Part shown: piece by piece, positions 18,075 to 26,578 of the stretch
Layout: each line of letters starts with the position of its first letter
Position numbering within the stretch: the stretch's first letter is position 1
Source of the DNA: JASJBU01 sp963797085
GTDB taxonomy: Bacteria > Pseudomonadota > Gammaproteobacteria > Chromatiales > Chromatiaceae
Length of the DNA stretch: 64,000 nucleotides
NCBI GenBank assembly: GCA_963797085.1
Contig: CAWCOA010000006.1
Coordinates: 434,001-498,000, forward strand
Reading direction: 5' to 3'
Position numbers and translations under genes: made by a program
Notes under the pieces: generated by a model
What the model saw: the letters and a program-made list of their open reading frames with translations, nothing else
The model's database searches: none
Told to the model about the DNA's origin: nothing

Positions 18075-18877
18075 CTTGGGGTTCGGCCCAGTTTGTATAG
18101 TCGATCGGGCAGGGATTGGCATCGGCCACTGCGAAAACCCTGTTTGAGGCTCTGCCAGCTATAAGCCTGGCCTTGCCGGACTGCTTCGCTCAGTGGTGTG
18201 CCCCGGGCGATAAAGGCTGAGATGGCGGCAGCCAAGGTACAGCCAGAACCGTGATACTCCCCGGGCAGTCGCTCCCAATGGGACTCGTCAAGCAGGCCAT
18301 TCCGGTCAAAAAGCCGGTTGCTGACAGTTGCGGACTGTTCATGGGTGCCGGTTATTAGAATAGACTTTACGCCACCTGCCAGCAGCATCTGGGCGCACTC
18401 GTCTAATGGTAAATCTTTTCCGCAGAGCCGCCGCGCCTCCAGACTGTTCGGGGTGATTAGGCTGCATAGTGGTAAGAGTTCGTAGCGGATAACCTCCAAC
18501 AGCTCTTCACTGGCCAGCTCGCTGCCTGCGCCCGTGGCCAACACCGGGTCAAAAATCACCGGGGGGGCCGCATGGTCCTTCAGGAGAGAAACCAGTGCTT
18601 GGGCAATCGAAGCAGCGCCAATCAGACCGATCTTCATAGCACCGATTTTGCCATCGCCGAGCACTGCTTCCACCTGCGCGATCAGCTGAGCAGGATCTAC
18701 CGGATGCAGGGCAATGAGATCGCAACTGTCCTGCACAGTCAGGCAGGTCACTGCGGTCGCTGCATGGCAGCCATTGGCGGCAATACTCTCGATGTCTGCC
18801 TGAATGCCGGCGCCGCCGCTAGGGTCATGGCCTCCGATAGCCAGCACCGTCGGTAAGGAGTAGTTGGGCTCTTGCAT
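18071..18877 (-). CDS. thiD: HMP/HMP-P kinase ThiD
   Basis: About 268 residues. A ribokinase-fold enzyme that phosphorylates hydroxymethylpyrimidine twice. Visible are VLAIGGHDPSGGAGIQADIE, the mid-domain GAMKIGLIG and VIFDPVLATGAGS, and the C-terminal anion-hole motif EYHGSGCTLAAAISAF. I chose the ATG at 18877; an upstream TTG at 18913 would add 12 residues. No TPP riboswitch is visible upstream. Confidence 0.93.
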   Translation of the reverse strand: MQEPNYSLPTVLAIGGHDPSGGAGIQADIESIAANGCHAATAVTCLTVQDSCDLIALHPVDPAQLIAQVEAVLGDGKIGAMKIGLIGAASIAQALVSLLKDHAAPPVIFDPVLATGAGSELASEELLEVIRYELLPLCSLITPNSLEARRLCGKDLPLDECAQMLLAGGVKSILITGTHEQSATVSNRLFDRNGLLDESHWERLPGEYHGSGCTLAAAISAFIARGTPLSEAVRQGQAYSWQSLKQGFRSGRCQSLPDRLYKLGRTPR

Positions 18878-19179
18878 GCCGGGGAGTTTAACTGCCTTTG
18901 TATCATTCCCCAATTCCTGGATCAGCAGGAGGGTGATTTATGTGGGCTTGGTTAGGGTTTCTGTCAATTGTCGGAATTAATGCTATTTGATATTTTCTAT
19001 CGATATTTGTTCCTAGATTGAAGTGTTTGCCTAGGATTGTCAGAACTGACTGCTAAAATATTACACAGCAACACAACTTTCTCATTGGAATATTGAAGGT
19101 GGGTAGACAGATCGCTTCAGGGATTTGGAGAGCTGGCCCAGAGAGTCGAATCAATGTTAAAAATAATCGGGGGGATTCC
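18878..19179. other. AT-rich intergenic region
   Basis: About 300 bp between divergent thiD and the DUF5063-like gene. It is AT-rich in the middle (18955-19075), as expected for promoters, but I cannot assign a -35/-10 pair. No RNA gene or repeat is seen. Confidence 0.4.
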
Positions 19180-19656
19180 ATGAGTCCGCAAGTTCATGAA
19201 TTGAAAACCCTAGCCGCCCACTACTGTGAGTTGGTCGATTGCCTCAATGATGGCGACACCAACTGGCTAAATGCGGTGGCTAATCTTTTGCCAAGACTGC
19301 ATGCCGCCGTTGCCTCTCTCAATTTACCGGATCCGATGAATGGCCATCACCCGTCTGCGGACCTTGATGCCCGATTTGAACTCTACAGTCAGTTGCGCAA
19401 TATGCTTGGCGACCGAGATAGTTATTGGATGGAATTCGATGTCGCCGACGATGAGCAGAGTATGAGCGGCAGTCTGGCGGATGATTTGACGGACATCTAC
19501 TGTGAACTGAAAAACGGTCTGAAGCTTATCGATGGTGAACCCGATAGGGCTGTGGAGGGTTGGCACAAAGGCTACCATCTCCACTGGGGGCAGCATTTAG
19601 TAGATGCGGAGCGTCATTTATACGAACTTCGGGCCCGCAATCAGCTGGCAATCTAA
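19180..19656 (+). CDS. DUF5063-like protein
   Basis: 158 residues, acidic and helical, soluble. The start at 19180 follows a G-run ribosome-binding site (GGGGGG, 19168-19174 region) and gives MSPQVHELKTLAAHY; the frame extends 87 nt further upstream without a good start. The C-terminal segment WHKGYHLHWGQHLVDAERHL resembles what I recall of the DUF5063 family. Function unknown. Confidence 0.72.
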   Translation: MSPQVHELKTLAAHYCELVDCLNDGDTNWLNAVANLLPRLHAAVASLNLPDPMNGHHPSADLDARFELYSQLRNMLGDRDSYWMEFDVADDEQSMSGSLADDLTDIYCELKNGLKLIDGEPDRAVEGWHKGYHLHWGQHLVDAERHLYELRARNQLAI

Positions 19657-19778
19657 CCTGTCCTGATCTTGCTGATATCGACGGTAAAAACCTACTTTGC
19701 TAATGGGTTAAGTGGCTTTACCGGCAGTAATTTGATAAGATTCCGCCTAATTAATCATTTTTTCTAGGAGATATCGGG

Positions 19779-20150
19779 ATGAGTTTAAATGCCCTGAGCG
19801 AAACCGAGTTAAGCCTGACCTCTGTTGCGCAGGTCAAAATGGGTGAGTTGTTCCAGCAGGTGGAAGACAATATCGAAGGTGTTCGAGTGTTCGCGACCCC
19901 TGGCGGTTGCAGTGGCGTCAGTTTCGGGATGACCTTCAGTGAAGCAATCAATGACAATGACGGTGTGCTGGAATGCGATGGCTTCAAAGTGATCGTGGAT
20001 GACGGCACCATGCAGTACCTGCGGGGTGTAGAGATCGATTTCGTAGATCGTGGTGATGGAAATGCCAGTTTCGTATTCAACAACTTACAGCCTGTTGACG
20101 GTGGTGGTTGCGGGACCTGTGGCTCTTCGTCTGGAGGGGGTTGCGGCTAA
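19779..20150 (+). CDS. A-type Fe-S carrier (HesB/IscA-like) with atypical C-terminus
   Basis: 123 residues. The core follows the A-type carrier pattern: FATPGGCSGVSFGMTF contains the first Cys (C44), and YLRGVEIDFVDRG follows. The usual C-terminal CGC is replaced by a Gly-rich tail with C111, C114 and C122 (GCGTCGSSSGGGCG). It is therefore a paralogue of the erpA product in this window, not a duplicate. It could hold or transfer a cluster with different geometry, but that is inference. A plausible intrinsic terminator follows at 20183. Confidence 0.85.
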   Translation: MSLNALSETELSLTSVAQVKMGELFQQVEDNIEGVRVFATPGGCSGVSFGMTFSEAINDNDGVLECDGFKVIVDDGTMQYLRGVEIDFVDRGDGNASFVFNNLQPVDGGGCGTCGSSSGGGCG

Positions 20151-20182
20151 CTAGCCAACTCCGAATTCAGTAGAATTCCTGA

Positions 20183-20212
20183 ACCGCAGATGGCTCGCCA
20201 CCTGCGGTTTTT
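20183..20212 (+). terminator. Intrinsic terminator after A-type carrier gene
   Basis: A 7-bp stem ACCGCAG/CTGCGGT, extended inside by ATGG/CCA pairing, is followed by a T-run (TTTTT). Position and shape fit Rho-independent termination. Confidence 0.8.
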
Positions 20213-20267
20213 ACATTTCAGCAACATGTAATTATATCCCAGATTAGCTTTTAGGGGTGGTCATAAA

Positions 20268-21470
20268 ATGAGTAATGATGGCGTAGAGCTGTTAATCATC
20301 GGTGCCGGGATCAGTGGCTTGGGCTTTGCGCATCTTGCGAATGAACGGGGGATCAAGACGTTGGTTCTGGAGTCAGCCCATGAGCCAGGCGGATGTCTGC
20401 ATACGCATCAATTTAATACTGCCGAAGGGGGCATCTGGGCCGAACTGGGTGCCCACACCTGCTACAACAGCTATGGCAATCTGCTGAAGATCCTTGAGGA
20501 AACAGGTCAGCTGGCCTCCCTTCAGGCCAAGCAGAAGCTGAGTTATATGCTGCAAACAGAACGGGGTCTGGTGACAATACCCTCCCAACTCAATTATTTT
20601 GAACTCCTGGGGGTCATTCCGCGCCTGTTTTTCACTAAAAAGGAGGGGCGTTCAGCTGGCGAATATTTCTCAAAGGTCATTGGCAGGCGTAACTTCCAGA
20701 AGGTGCTGGGCCCTGCCCTGGACGCTGTTTCCTGCCAGCCGTCGGCAGATTTCCCGGCGGATGCCATGTTCAGGAAGAAACCTCGTCGCAAGGAGATCAT
20801 GCGAAGTTATACAGGGCCCGCTGGATTATCGTCTTTTGTCAACGAAATTGTCAGCCAGCCGGGACTGGAGGTCAGGGTGGACAGTCCTGTCACGGGAATC
20901 GAACAAGCCGAGGCTGGATATCGGGTCACCATTGCAGGTGAGCAGACGATTGAGGCGCCTCGACTGGCGTTGGCAACTGCCCCGGATGTGGCAGCCAGGC
21001 TATTGCAATCCACGCAGCCCCAGCTGGCGGCAGACCTTGCACAGATACAGATGGTTGAGATTGAGAGTGTTGCTGTGTTATTGAAAGCAGAAGCACTTGA
21101 TCTCAAGCCGTTGGCAGGCATTATCGGCCGGGATGACGAGTTCTATTCTGTGGTGTCGCGTGATCTGATTCCGGATCCAAATTACCGTGCCTTTACCTTT
21201 CATTTTCGGCCTGACAGGTTGGATGATAAAGGTAAAATGAAGCGTATCGGAGAAGTGCTGGGTGTCCGTGAGAGCAATATTCTGGACAGTGCCAAATACC
21301 AAAACCGCCTGCCGGCCCTGCGCTTGGGGCATGCTGAGCGAGTCAGCAAGCTTGATCGGGTGTTGCATGATCAGCCCATGGCGCTAACGGGCAACTGGTT
21401 TGCGGGGGTCTCCATCGAAGACAGTCTGCTGCGTAATGCCCAGGAGTTCGCCCGTCTTTACCCGGTTTGA
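20268..21470 (+). CDS. FAD-dependent amine-oxidase/protoporphyrinogen-oxidase-like protein
   Basis: 400 residues. The N-terminal Rossmann motif LLIIGAGISGLGFAHLANER, followed by LESAHEPGGCLHTH, marks the flavin amine oxidase superfamily, which includes protoporphyrinogen oxidase and phytoene desaturase. The C-terminal FAD motif is TGNWFAGVSIEDSLLRNA. The overall layout is closest to HemY-type enzymes in my judgement, and hemL lies 3 kb away, but the substrate cannot be fixed from sequence. Confidence 0.8.
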   Translation: MSNDGVELLIIGAGISGLGFAHLANERGIKTLVLESAHEPGGCLHTHQFNTAEGGIWAELGAHTCYNSYGNLLKILEETGQLASLQAKQKLSYMLQTERGLVTIPSQLNYFELLGVIPRLFFTKKEGRSAGEYFSKVIGRRNFQKVLGPALDAVSCQPSADFPADAMFRKKPRRKEIMRSYTGPAGLSSFVNEIVSQPGLEVRVDSPVTGIEQAEAGYRVTIAGEQTIEAPRLALATAPDVAARLLQSTQPQLAADLAQIQMVEIESVAVLLKAEALDLKPLAGIIGRDDEFYSVVSRDLIPDPNYRAFTFHFRPDRLDDKGKMKRIGEVLGVRESNILDSAKYQNRLPALRLGHAERVSKLDRVLHDQPMALTGNWFAGVSIEDSLLRNAQEFARLYPV

Positions 21471-21480
21471 CCGAGCAAGC

Positions 21481-22164
21481 TTAAGGTTTCTTACGATTGT
21501 TCTCATCGTAAAGTGATTTCAGGATATCCACCCGACTTCTGTCCTGACCAAGGGACTCGTTCTGCCTGCCCCTGAAAAAATTACCCAGTTTTTCGAACAG
21601 GCGTTGCAGGGCGCGCCAGATCTTGGGTAATAGCCAGACAACCAGGATGAAAAAGCAGACCAGTAAAATGATGAAGGCAAGCGGATAGTTGAGTGCGGTC
21701 CAAAGGCCACCGATGACAGCGATATCCTCAAGCACCGATGCAGTCCAATTGGTGACGGGTTCCGGTGAAGTATTGATAAGGATTCGCGAGCCGGTCTTAG
21801 TGAAGTGACTGCCCGCCGCCAGCGTGCCGCCCACCAGAGCTGCCGCCAGCTGGGCTGCCTCATTAACGTCAACGCCACTAGCGGCTCCGGCGGCGAGTAC
21901 GGCGCCTGCCGGAATACGTATAAACGTGTGGAGGGTGTCCCAGCCGGTGTCGACCCCGGGGGTCTTATCGGCAAAAAACTCAATGCAGTACATAATGCCT
22001 GCTACTGTCATTACTAGCGGGTCACTCAGCACTTCGAGTCCGGGTGGCAGCGCAACACTACCCGTGGCGCCGAGATAGCCCAGCATGAAGATGGCTGCAT
22101 AGAGGTTGATGCCGGCAGCCCAGCCAGCGCCTAGGGTAAGGGCTAGGGTGTCAATGGTGTCCAT
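21481..22164 (-). CDS. DUF4126-like membrane protein
   Basis: About 227 residues with several hydrophobic helices. It starts MDTIDTLALTLGAGWAAGIN and contains IEFFADKTPGVDTGWDTLHT, the region I associate with DUF4126 proteins. The C-terminus is a cytosolic basic tail. The ATG at 22164 has AAGGGT upstream and is preferred over the 60-codon longer frame. Function unknown. It converges with the FAD protein gene. Confidence 0.8.
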   Translation of the reverse strand: MDTIDTLALTLGAGWAAGINLYAAIFMLGYLGATGSVALPPGLEVLSDPLVMTVAGIMYCIEFFADKTPGVDTGWDTLHTFIRIPAGAVLAAGAASGVDVNEAAQLAAALVGGTLAAGSHFTKTGSRILINTSPEPVTNWTASVLEDIAVIGGLWTALNYPLAFIILLVCFFILVVWLLPKIWRALQRLFEKLGNFFRGRQNESLGQDRSRVDILKSLYDENNRKKP

Positions 22165-22422
22165 GTTGTACCCTTGTCGATTTGTTTGCCTATACTCTGG
22201 GGGTTGTAAGATCGAATTACCAGCCTCGGTTGACGTTTTTTTACCTCTCCAAAGACCACCGAGGTCGACAATTTTGCAGGCTGGCAAGTGGATTCCAGTC
22301 GAGTGATAGGGCGTAAAAAAAGAGCTCAACAAGGCTGATTTCATGTGCCGCCACTTTCGCTTTTCCCTGTCTGTACGTATGATTAAGGGCTTTCCCTAGG
22401 TACAGGTTTACGGTAGTCCATC

Positions 22423-23454
22423 ATGTTTAAGATCGGAGTTGTAGGTGCTACAGGTTATACGGGCGTGGAGTTGCTGCGCCTTCTTGTGCTGCGCAAGGAT
22501 TGTGAACTGCTGGCGATAACATCCCGTTCTGAAACTGGGCGTCCAGTGGCGGATATCTTTCCAAATCTGCGCGGGCATATCGATCTGCCATTTGTGGAAC
22601 CTGAGGAGTCTATTCTGAGTGCTTGCGATCTGGTGTTTTTTGCCACACCAAACGGCATCGCCATGCGGCAGTCGCCCGCATTGCTGGAAGCAGGGGTGAA
22701 GGTGGTGGATCTGGCGGCTGATTTTCGGATCTCGGATCGGACTGTCTGGGAGCACTGGTATGGCATGCAGCATGCCTGTCCTGAGTACCTGGATGAGGCG
22801 GTTTACGGTCTGCCTGAGATCAACCGTGATGCAGTGAAGCAAGCACGTTTGGTGGCTAACCCGGGTTGTTACCCTACGGCTGTTACCTTGGGTTTTTTAC
22901 CGTTGGTGGAAAAGGGCTTGATCGAACTTGACCATTTGATAGCGGATACTAAGTCAGGTGTTAGTGGCGCTGGCCGCAAAGCCAATGTGGGAAGCCTGAT
23001 GAGTGAGGCAGGAGAGAGTTTCAAGGCCTATGCTATTCCGGGTCACAGGCATCAGCCTGAAATACGTCAGACTTTGAGCCGTGCAGCTGGGACTGACGTT
23101 GGACTGACGTTCGTCCCGCATCTGGTGCCGATGGTTAGAGGCATCGAGGCGACGCTGTATGCCCGCTTGAAACAGCCCGATCTAGACCTTCAGCAGCTGT
23201 TCGAAGAACGCTACAAAGATGAGCCTTTTGTGGATGTCATGCCGTCCGGCTCACATCCGGAAACCCGTAGCGTGCGGGGTGTCAACTGTTGTCGGATTGC
23301 CGTTCATCGACCACTGGATGGCGAAATAGTGGTGATCAGTTCAGTGATTGATAATCTGGTGAAAGGGGCAGCCGGACAGGCTGTACAGAATATGAATTTG
23401 ATGTTTGGTCTGCCGGAAACCACAGGACTTGAACAAGTGGCATTGTTGCCCTGA
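22423..23454 (+). CDS. argC: N-acetyl-gamma-glutamyl-phosphate reductase ArgC
   Basis: 343 residues. An NADPH-dependent arginine-pathway enzyme. The N-terminal Rossmann motif is VGATGYTGVELLRLL. The active-site Cys is in ANPGCYPTAVTLGF, followed by KSGVSGAGRKA and the catalytic His region YAIPGHRHQPEI. Length is typical. It begins the conserved run argC-DUF6776-bactofilin-erpA. Confidence 0.96.
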   Translation: MFKIGVVGATGYTGVELLRLLVLRKDCELLAITSRSETGRPVADIFPNLRGHIDLPFVEPEESILSACDLVFFATPNGIAMRQSPALLEAGVKVVDLAADFRISDRTVWEHWYGMQHACPEYLDEAVYGLPEINRDAVKQARLVANPGCYPTAVTLGFLPLVEKGLIELDHLIADTKSGVSGAGRKANVGSLMSEAGESFKAYAIPGHRHQPEIRQTLSRAAGTDVGLTFVPHLVPMVRGIEATLYARLKQPDLDLQQLFEERYKDEPFVDVMPSGSHPETRSVRGVNCCRIAVHRPLDGEIVVISSVIDNLVKGAAGQAVQNMNLMFGLPETTGLEQVALLP

Positions 23455-23460
23455 GGCCGT

Positions 23461-24183
23461 ATGTCGATAGCTCGAAAATATCGTAAGCCCAAGATTGTCA
23501 CCCAGAGTGAGTGGGTGCCTTCCTGGCTGCGCATTTCATTACTGCTGTTGATAATTCTGGCGACTGGCTGGTACGGCTACCAAATGGGTGGTGCAGGATT
23601 GCCGAGGGGCCTGGCAGTCTTCAAACCTTCGTTAGAGGATAAAGTCAGACTGCTCGAAGAAGAGCGAGAAGAACTGCGGCGTGAGTTGGCCATTGCAAAC
23701 CAGACGGCCCAGATTGATCAGGAGGCAATACGAGCGATCAAAGGACAGATCAAACGCTTGCAGGACGAACGGCTCAAGATGGAGGAGGAGTTGGCTTTCC
23801 TGCGCGGGATTGTATCCACTGATTCCGCAGCGAAGGCTCTGCGTATTCAGAAATTCAAACTTTCAGCGGGTCAAGCAGAAGGTGACTTCAGCTATGCATT
23901 TACCGTCAGTCAGGCGATTAACAGTGGCTTAGTGGCAAAGGGTAAAATTGAAATCACCCTGGCAGGGTCGCAGGATGGGCGGAATGTGAACTTAGGGCTT
24001 GAGAAGATTGCCGTCGATAAGAAGAGCAGTCATAAGATGAGATTTCGGTTCTTTCAGAACGTGGAAGGCATGTTGAAAATACCGACAGGCTTTAAACCTG
24101 TAAAATTGATCATCAATGTGAAGCCTGAGAGCAAAAAATTGGATTCGGTAACGAAATCATTCGACTGGGCGCCAGTCACCTGA
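23461..24183 (+). CDS. DUF6776-type membrane-anchored coiled-coil protein
   Basis: 240 residues. A basic N-terminus is followed by one transmembrane helix (SWLRISLLLLIILATGWYGY), a coiled coil at about residues 60-120 rich in E, R, K and Q heptads, and a beta-rich C-terminal domain. The layout and the position between argC and a bactofilin match the DUF6776 family. It may anchor or organise an envelope structure with the bactofilin; this is inferred from linkage only. Confidence 0.82.
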   Translation: MSIARKYRKPKIVTQSEWVPSWLRISLLLLIILATGWYGYQMGGAGLPRGLAVFKPSLEDKVRLLEEEREELRRELAIANQTAQIDQEAIRAIKGQIKRLQDERLKMEEELAFLRGIVSTDSAAKALRIQKFKLSAGQAEGDFSYAFTVSQAINSGLVAKGKIEITLAGSQDGRNVNLGLEKIAVDKKSSHKMRFRFFQNVEGMLKIPTGFKPVKLIINVKPESKKLDSVTKSFDWAPVT

Positions 24184-24208
24184 AGCGTTGGCAGCATAGG
24201 AGTTCAAA

Positions 24209-24628
24209 ATGGGATTGAGAAAAAAGCGGTTTCGTAGTCCGAAGATCAGCACGGTTGTTGGCAAGGGGACGGCAATCGAGGGTAGTGTTCACTTCTCTGG
24301 CGGTCTGCATGTTGATGGCGTGATCAAGGGAAATGTGATCTCAGAGGTGGATGATGAGAAGGCAACTCTGACATTGAGTGAAGAGGGGACTGTTGAAGGA
24401 AATGTCCGGGTGGCGAACGTGATGCTAAACGGCTCTGTCATTGGCGATGTGATTGCCACCAATCGGGTCGAGCTTGCGCCAAAAGCAAGGATAACCGGTA
24501 CAGTGACTTATGCCTTGCTTGAAATGGAGATGGGCGCTGAGGTCAACGGCAAGCTTATACATGCTGAAGAGATTGAAGCTCCACAGCCCGCTTACAATAA
24601 AGATGCTGTTGCAGTGGAGCAGGAATAG
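24209..24628 (+). CDS. Bactofilin (polymer-forming cytoskeletal protein)
   Basis: 139 residues. The beta-helix core includes STVVGKGTAIEGSVHFSGGL, HVDGVIKGNVISE, VEGNVRVANVMLNGSVIGDV and AKARITGTVTYALLEMEMGA, the repeating Gly/hydrophobic rungs of DUF583 bactofilins. Short charged tails flank the core. These proteins self-assemble into membrane-associated filaments. The insertion element begins only about 16 bp after its stop. Confidence 0.93.
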   Translation: MGLRKKRFRSPKISTVVGKGTAIEGSVHFSGGLHVDGVIKGNVISEVDDEKATLTLSEEGTVEGNVRVANVMLNGSVIGDVIATNRVELAPKARITGTVTYALLEMEMGAEVNGKLIHAEEIEAPQPAYNKDAVAVEQE

Positions 24629-24650
24629 GGGGCATGGCTAATACAGTGTA

Positions 24651-24680
24651 TTCCAATCTTTAAATGAGCCTGAACGGGAG
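24651..24680 (+). repeat. Left terminal inverted repeat of the insertion sequence
   Basis: Shares TTCCAAT, then AAATGAGCCTGAA, with the reverse complement of 26021-26048, apart from a 3-4 nt mismatch in the centre. Confidence 0.75.
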
Positions 24681-24707
24681 TAATAGTAAGGTGCTTGATG
24701 TTGGAGA

Positions 24708-25962
24708 TTAAGCGACCTGTTGATCCTGTTCATGAATCGTTTTGAAGAGTTGTTTGCGGGCCTCATTGAGTTGGTGTGCAGCTTCATTATCGCTGATGCT
24801 CAGAGCGATGTCATCGAGCTGCTTAAAGGTCATGCCTGGCTTGAGGGTTTGTTTGGCATCTGGGAGTGATTTGAGCTTCTCATAGGGTGTCATCATTGCC
24901 TTATATGGGTAGGTCTTTTTCTGTTTTCCCTTGGCATCGATTATCACGATGGGGAAGAAACAGGGACGGTGGTAATTGATGTAGGGGTTGAGGAATTTCT
25001 GGTTGAATTCATTGATCAAAGGAGCCCACTTCTGAGGAATATGGTGATAGCCCAGATGCTTGCGGACAATGGAACCATTCTTGCTTTCTACCAGCGCATT
25101 GTCGTTGGTCCTGCGGGAGCGGGACTTGGTAAGTTCTATCAGCAATTTGTTGAGCAGATCGGCGACGCGTTTGTTGATGTACTCTGAGCCGTTGTCAGCA
25201 TGGAAGCCTTTGATGATGAATGGAAAGCTATCGATCAGAGACTCCAGCACTGGGATGAGGTAGCGTTCGCTGATGCGCTCGACAGAAGCGATTCCCTCGA
25301 ATTGCGTGACCTCGTCAACCGCATTGACATGGTAGACCCCTTTGGTACCGTCCCAGTCGCCCTGATGGACGGTGTCGACACGGATATAACCGGGATGGCC
25401 TTCGGGCCTGGGTTTGCGTCGTTCACCAATGTGACTCTGTACCGGATGCGTTTTGTTGACCGTTCCTCGTTGCCGAGCGTAGGGTGTCGACTGCCTCAGG
25501 TTGTAGAGGTGCGAAACCGAGATGCCGGCAAGACGCTGGTACTCTGCCTGCTTGAAAACCTGCCAGGCACGCTCACAGAGCTTCTTGGTGGCCGGACCAC
25601 TGAGCGTGCCGTGTAGCTCATCGAGTCGTGCCAGCAGACGGATGTCCTCCCGTGTGTATTTGGTGGTAAAGCCCTTCGCGGTACACTGTCGGCGCTGAAT
25701 CCGTCCGGATCTTCCGGTACTGCTTTATCAGCCGTGCAATCTGCGCTCTGGAGTAGCCGCTGATCTGCTGTAGATAGCGACGTATCAGCCCTCGGTCCGA
25801 CTTGCTAAGTGTCAGATACTGGAACCGAACCAGCGTCCCTTGAATCCAGCGGTAGCTCTCGGTCTTTGATGGGATGGTGATCTCCATGACCGCGGCGCTA
25901 TCCAGAAATTGACGGACCTGTTCGAGGGTTTCAATGTGAGAATCGTTCATGATGGTTTTCAT
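24708..25962 (-). pseudogene. Integrase-core transposase, frameshifted
   Basis: Two frames make one protein. The N-terminal part (25962 down to about 25715) contains the HTH segment GYSRAQIARLIKQYRK. The catalytic part is open from about 25715 to 24708 although it lacks an early ATG. My translation of that frame gives ELHGTLSGPATKKL, SVSHLYNLRQS, the first catalytic Asp in YIRVDTVHQGDWDG, the second in FHADNGSEYIN and the Glu in ALVESKNGSI. The frame changes around 25705-25720, where I see no slippery run, so a mutation is more likely than programmed frameshifting. Confidence 0.8.
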
Positions 25963-26020
25963 ACCTCCATCATGGACAGAATCAGGTCACTTCAGGCTCA
26001 TTTCATGTTAGAAATACGCC

Positions 26021-26048
26021 CTCCCTTCAGGCTCATTTCATATTGGAA
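26021..26048 (-). repeat. Right terminal inverted repeat of the insertion sequence
   Basis: Reverse-complement match to 24651-24680. A further copy of its inner half, TTCAGGCTCATTTCAT, occurs about 30 bp inside the element. Confidence 0.75.
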
Positions 26049-26054
26049 AGGCTA

Positions 26055-26079
26055 ATACTTGACTAATTTTGTAGGTAAT
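26055..26079 (+). promoter_or_regulatory. Candidate IscR type 1 operator upstream of erpA
   Basis: The 25-bp stretch beginning ATACTTGACTAATTT matches the left half of the published IscR type 1 consensus (ATASYYGACTRWWWY) at every position and about six of ten positions on the right half. It overlaps the -35 element, as in IscR-repressed genes such as the E. coli isc operon and erpA. No IscR gene is in the window. Confidence 0.55.
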
Positions 26080-26087
26080 AGCATAAT
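26059..26087 (+). promoter_or_regulatory. Candidate sigma-70 promoter of erpA
   Basis: TTGACT (26059-26064), 17-bp spacer, CATAAT (26082-26087). It lies directly after the insertion-sequence direct repeat and about 60 bp upstream of the erpA ATG. Confidence 0.6.
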
Positions 26088-26149
26088 ATGACCATCTAGA
26101 AGACAACCGGGCCAGTCAGTTCGAGCCCGTTACCGGCAGGATTAAATTA

Positions 26150-26500
26150 ATGAGTACTGCAGAAGCGATCAACGATGACATCATCTTCACCAAGTCAGCA
26201 GCCACAAAGGTTGCAGCACTGATTGAAGAGGAGGGGAATTCTGAACTGATGCTACGTGTTTATGTGCAAGGTGGCGGTTGTTCTGGATTTCAGTACGGAT
26301 TCTCATTTGATGAAAATGAGAATGACGGTGATACCAAGGTGGTTACCGAGGGTGTGACCCTGCTGGTTGACCCCATGAGTGTGCAGTATCTGATGGGAGC
26401 TGAAATCGACTATAGCGAAGGACTGCAAGGTTCTCAGTTCATCATCCGCAACCCCAATGCAACCACCACCTGCGGATGTGGATCATCATTCTCGGTATAG
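26150..26500 (+). CDS. erpA: Fe-S cluster insertion protein ErpA
   Basis: 116 residues, a canonical A-type carrier. The three cluster ligands are in YVQGGGCSGFQYGFSF and the C-terminal TTCGCGSSFSV. VQYLMGAEIDYSEGLQGSQF is characteristic of ErpA. It delivers clusters to apo-proteins such as the isoprenoid enzyme IspG. It has its own promoter after the insertion sequence and is followed by a strong terminator. Confidence 0.95.
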   Translation: MSTAEAINDDIIFTKSAATKVAALIEEEGNSELMLRVYVQGGGCSGFQYGFSFDENENDGDTKVVTEGVTLLVDPMSVQYLMGAEIDYSEGLQGSQFIIRNPNATTTCGCGSSFSV

Positions 26501-26524
26501 ATTAAGATAATCGATATATTCGAC

Positions 26525-26551
26525 AAAAAAGGCGCTTTTTGCGCCTTTTTT
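26525..26551. terminator. Bidirectional intrinsic terminator
   Basis: AAAAAAGGCGC, a TTTTT loop, then GCGCCTTTTTT. The A-run and T-run on opposite sides allow it to serve both erpA (+) and the convergent OmpA-family gene (-). Confidence 0.92.
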
Positions 26552-26578
26552 GATTGTGGATTTGGCCAGGCAGAGAAG

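Larger units (their letters stand above)
24645..26049 (-). mobile_element. Degenerate DDE (rve-type) insertion sequence
   Basis: About 1.4 kb carrying a frameshifted transposase, imperfect terminal inverted repeats (left 24651-24680, right 26021-26048; common core TTCCAAT and AAATGAGCCTGAA) and identical 9-bp sequences GGCTAATAC just outside (24636-24644 and 26050-26058), a candidate target-site duplication. The tips do not match perfectly, so the exact ends are uncertain. A second, partial copy of the right repeat lies inside at about 25991-26012. Excising one direct repeat would restore contiguous spacing between the bactofilin gene and erpA. Confidence 0.8.

Noticed and set aside
18878..19179. 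Possible TPP riboswitch before thiD
   Set aside because: No conserved THI-box elements (CTGAGA, ACCTGATC-like) were visible in the minus-strand leader.
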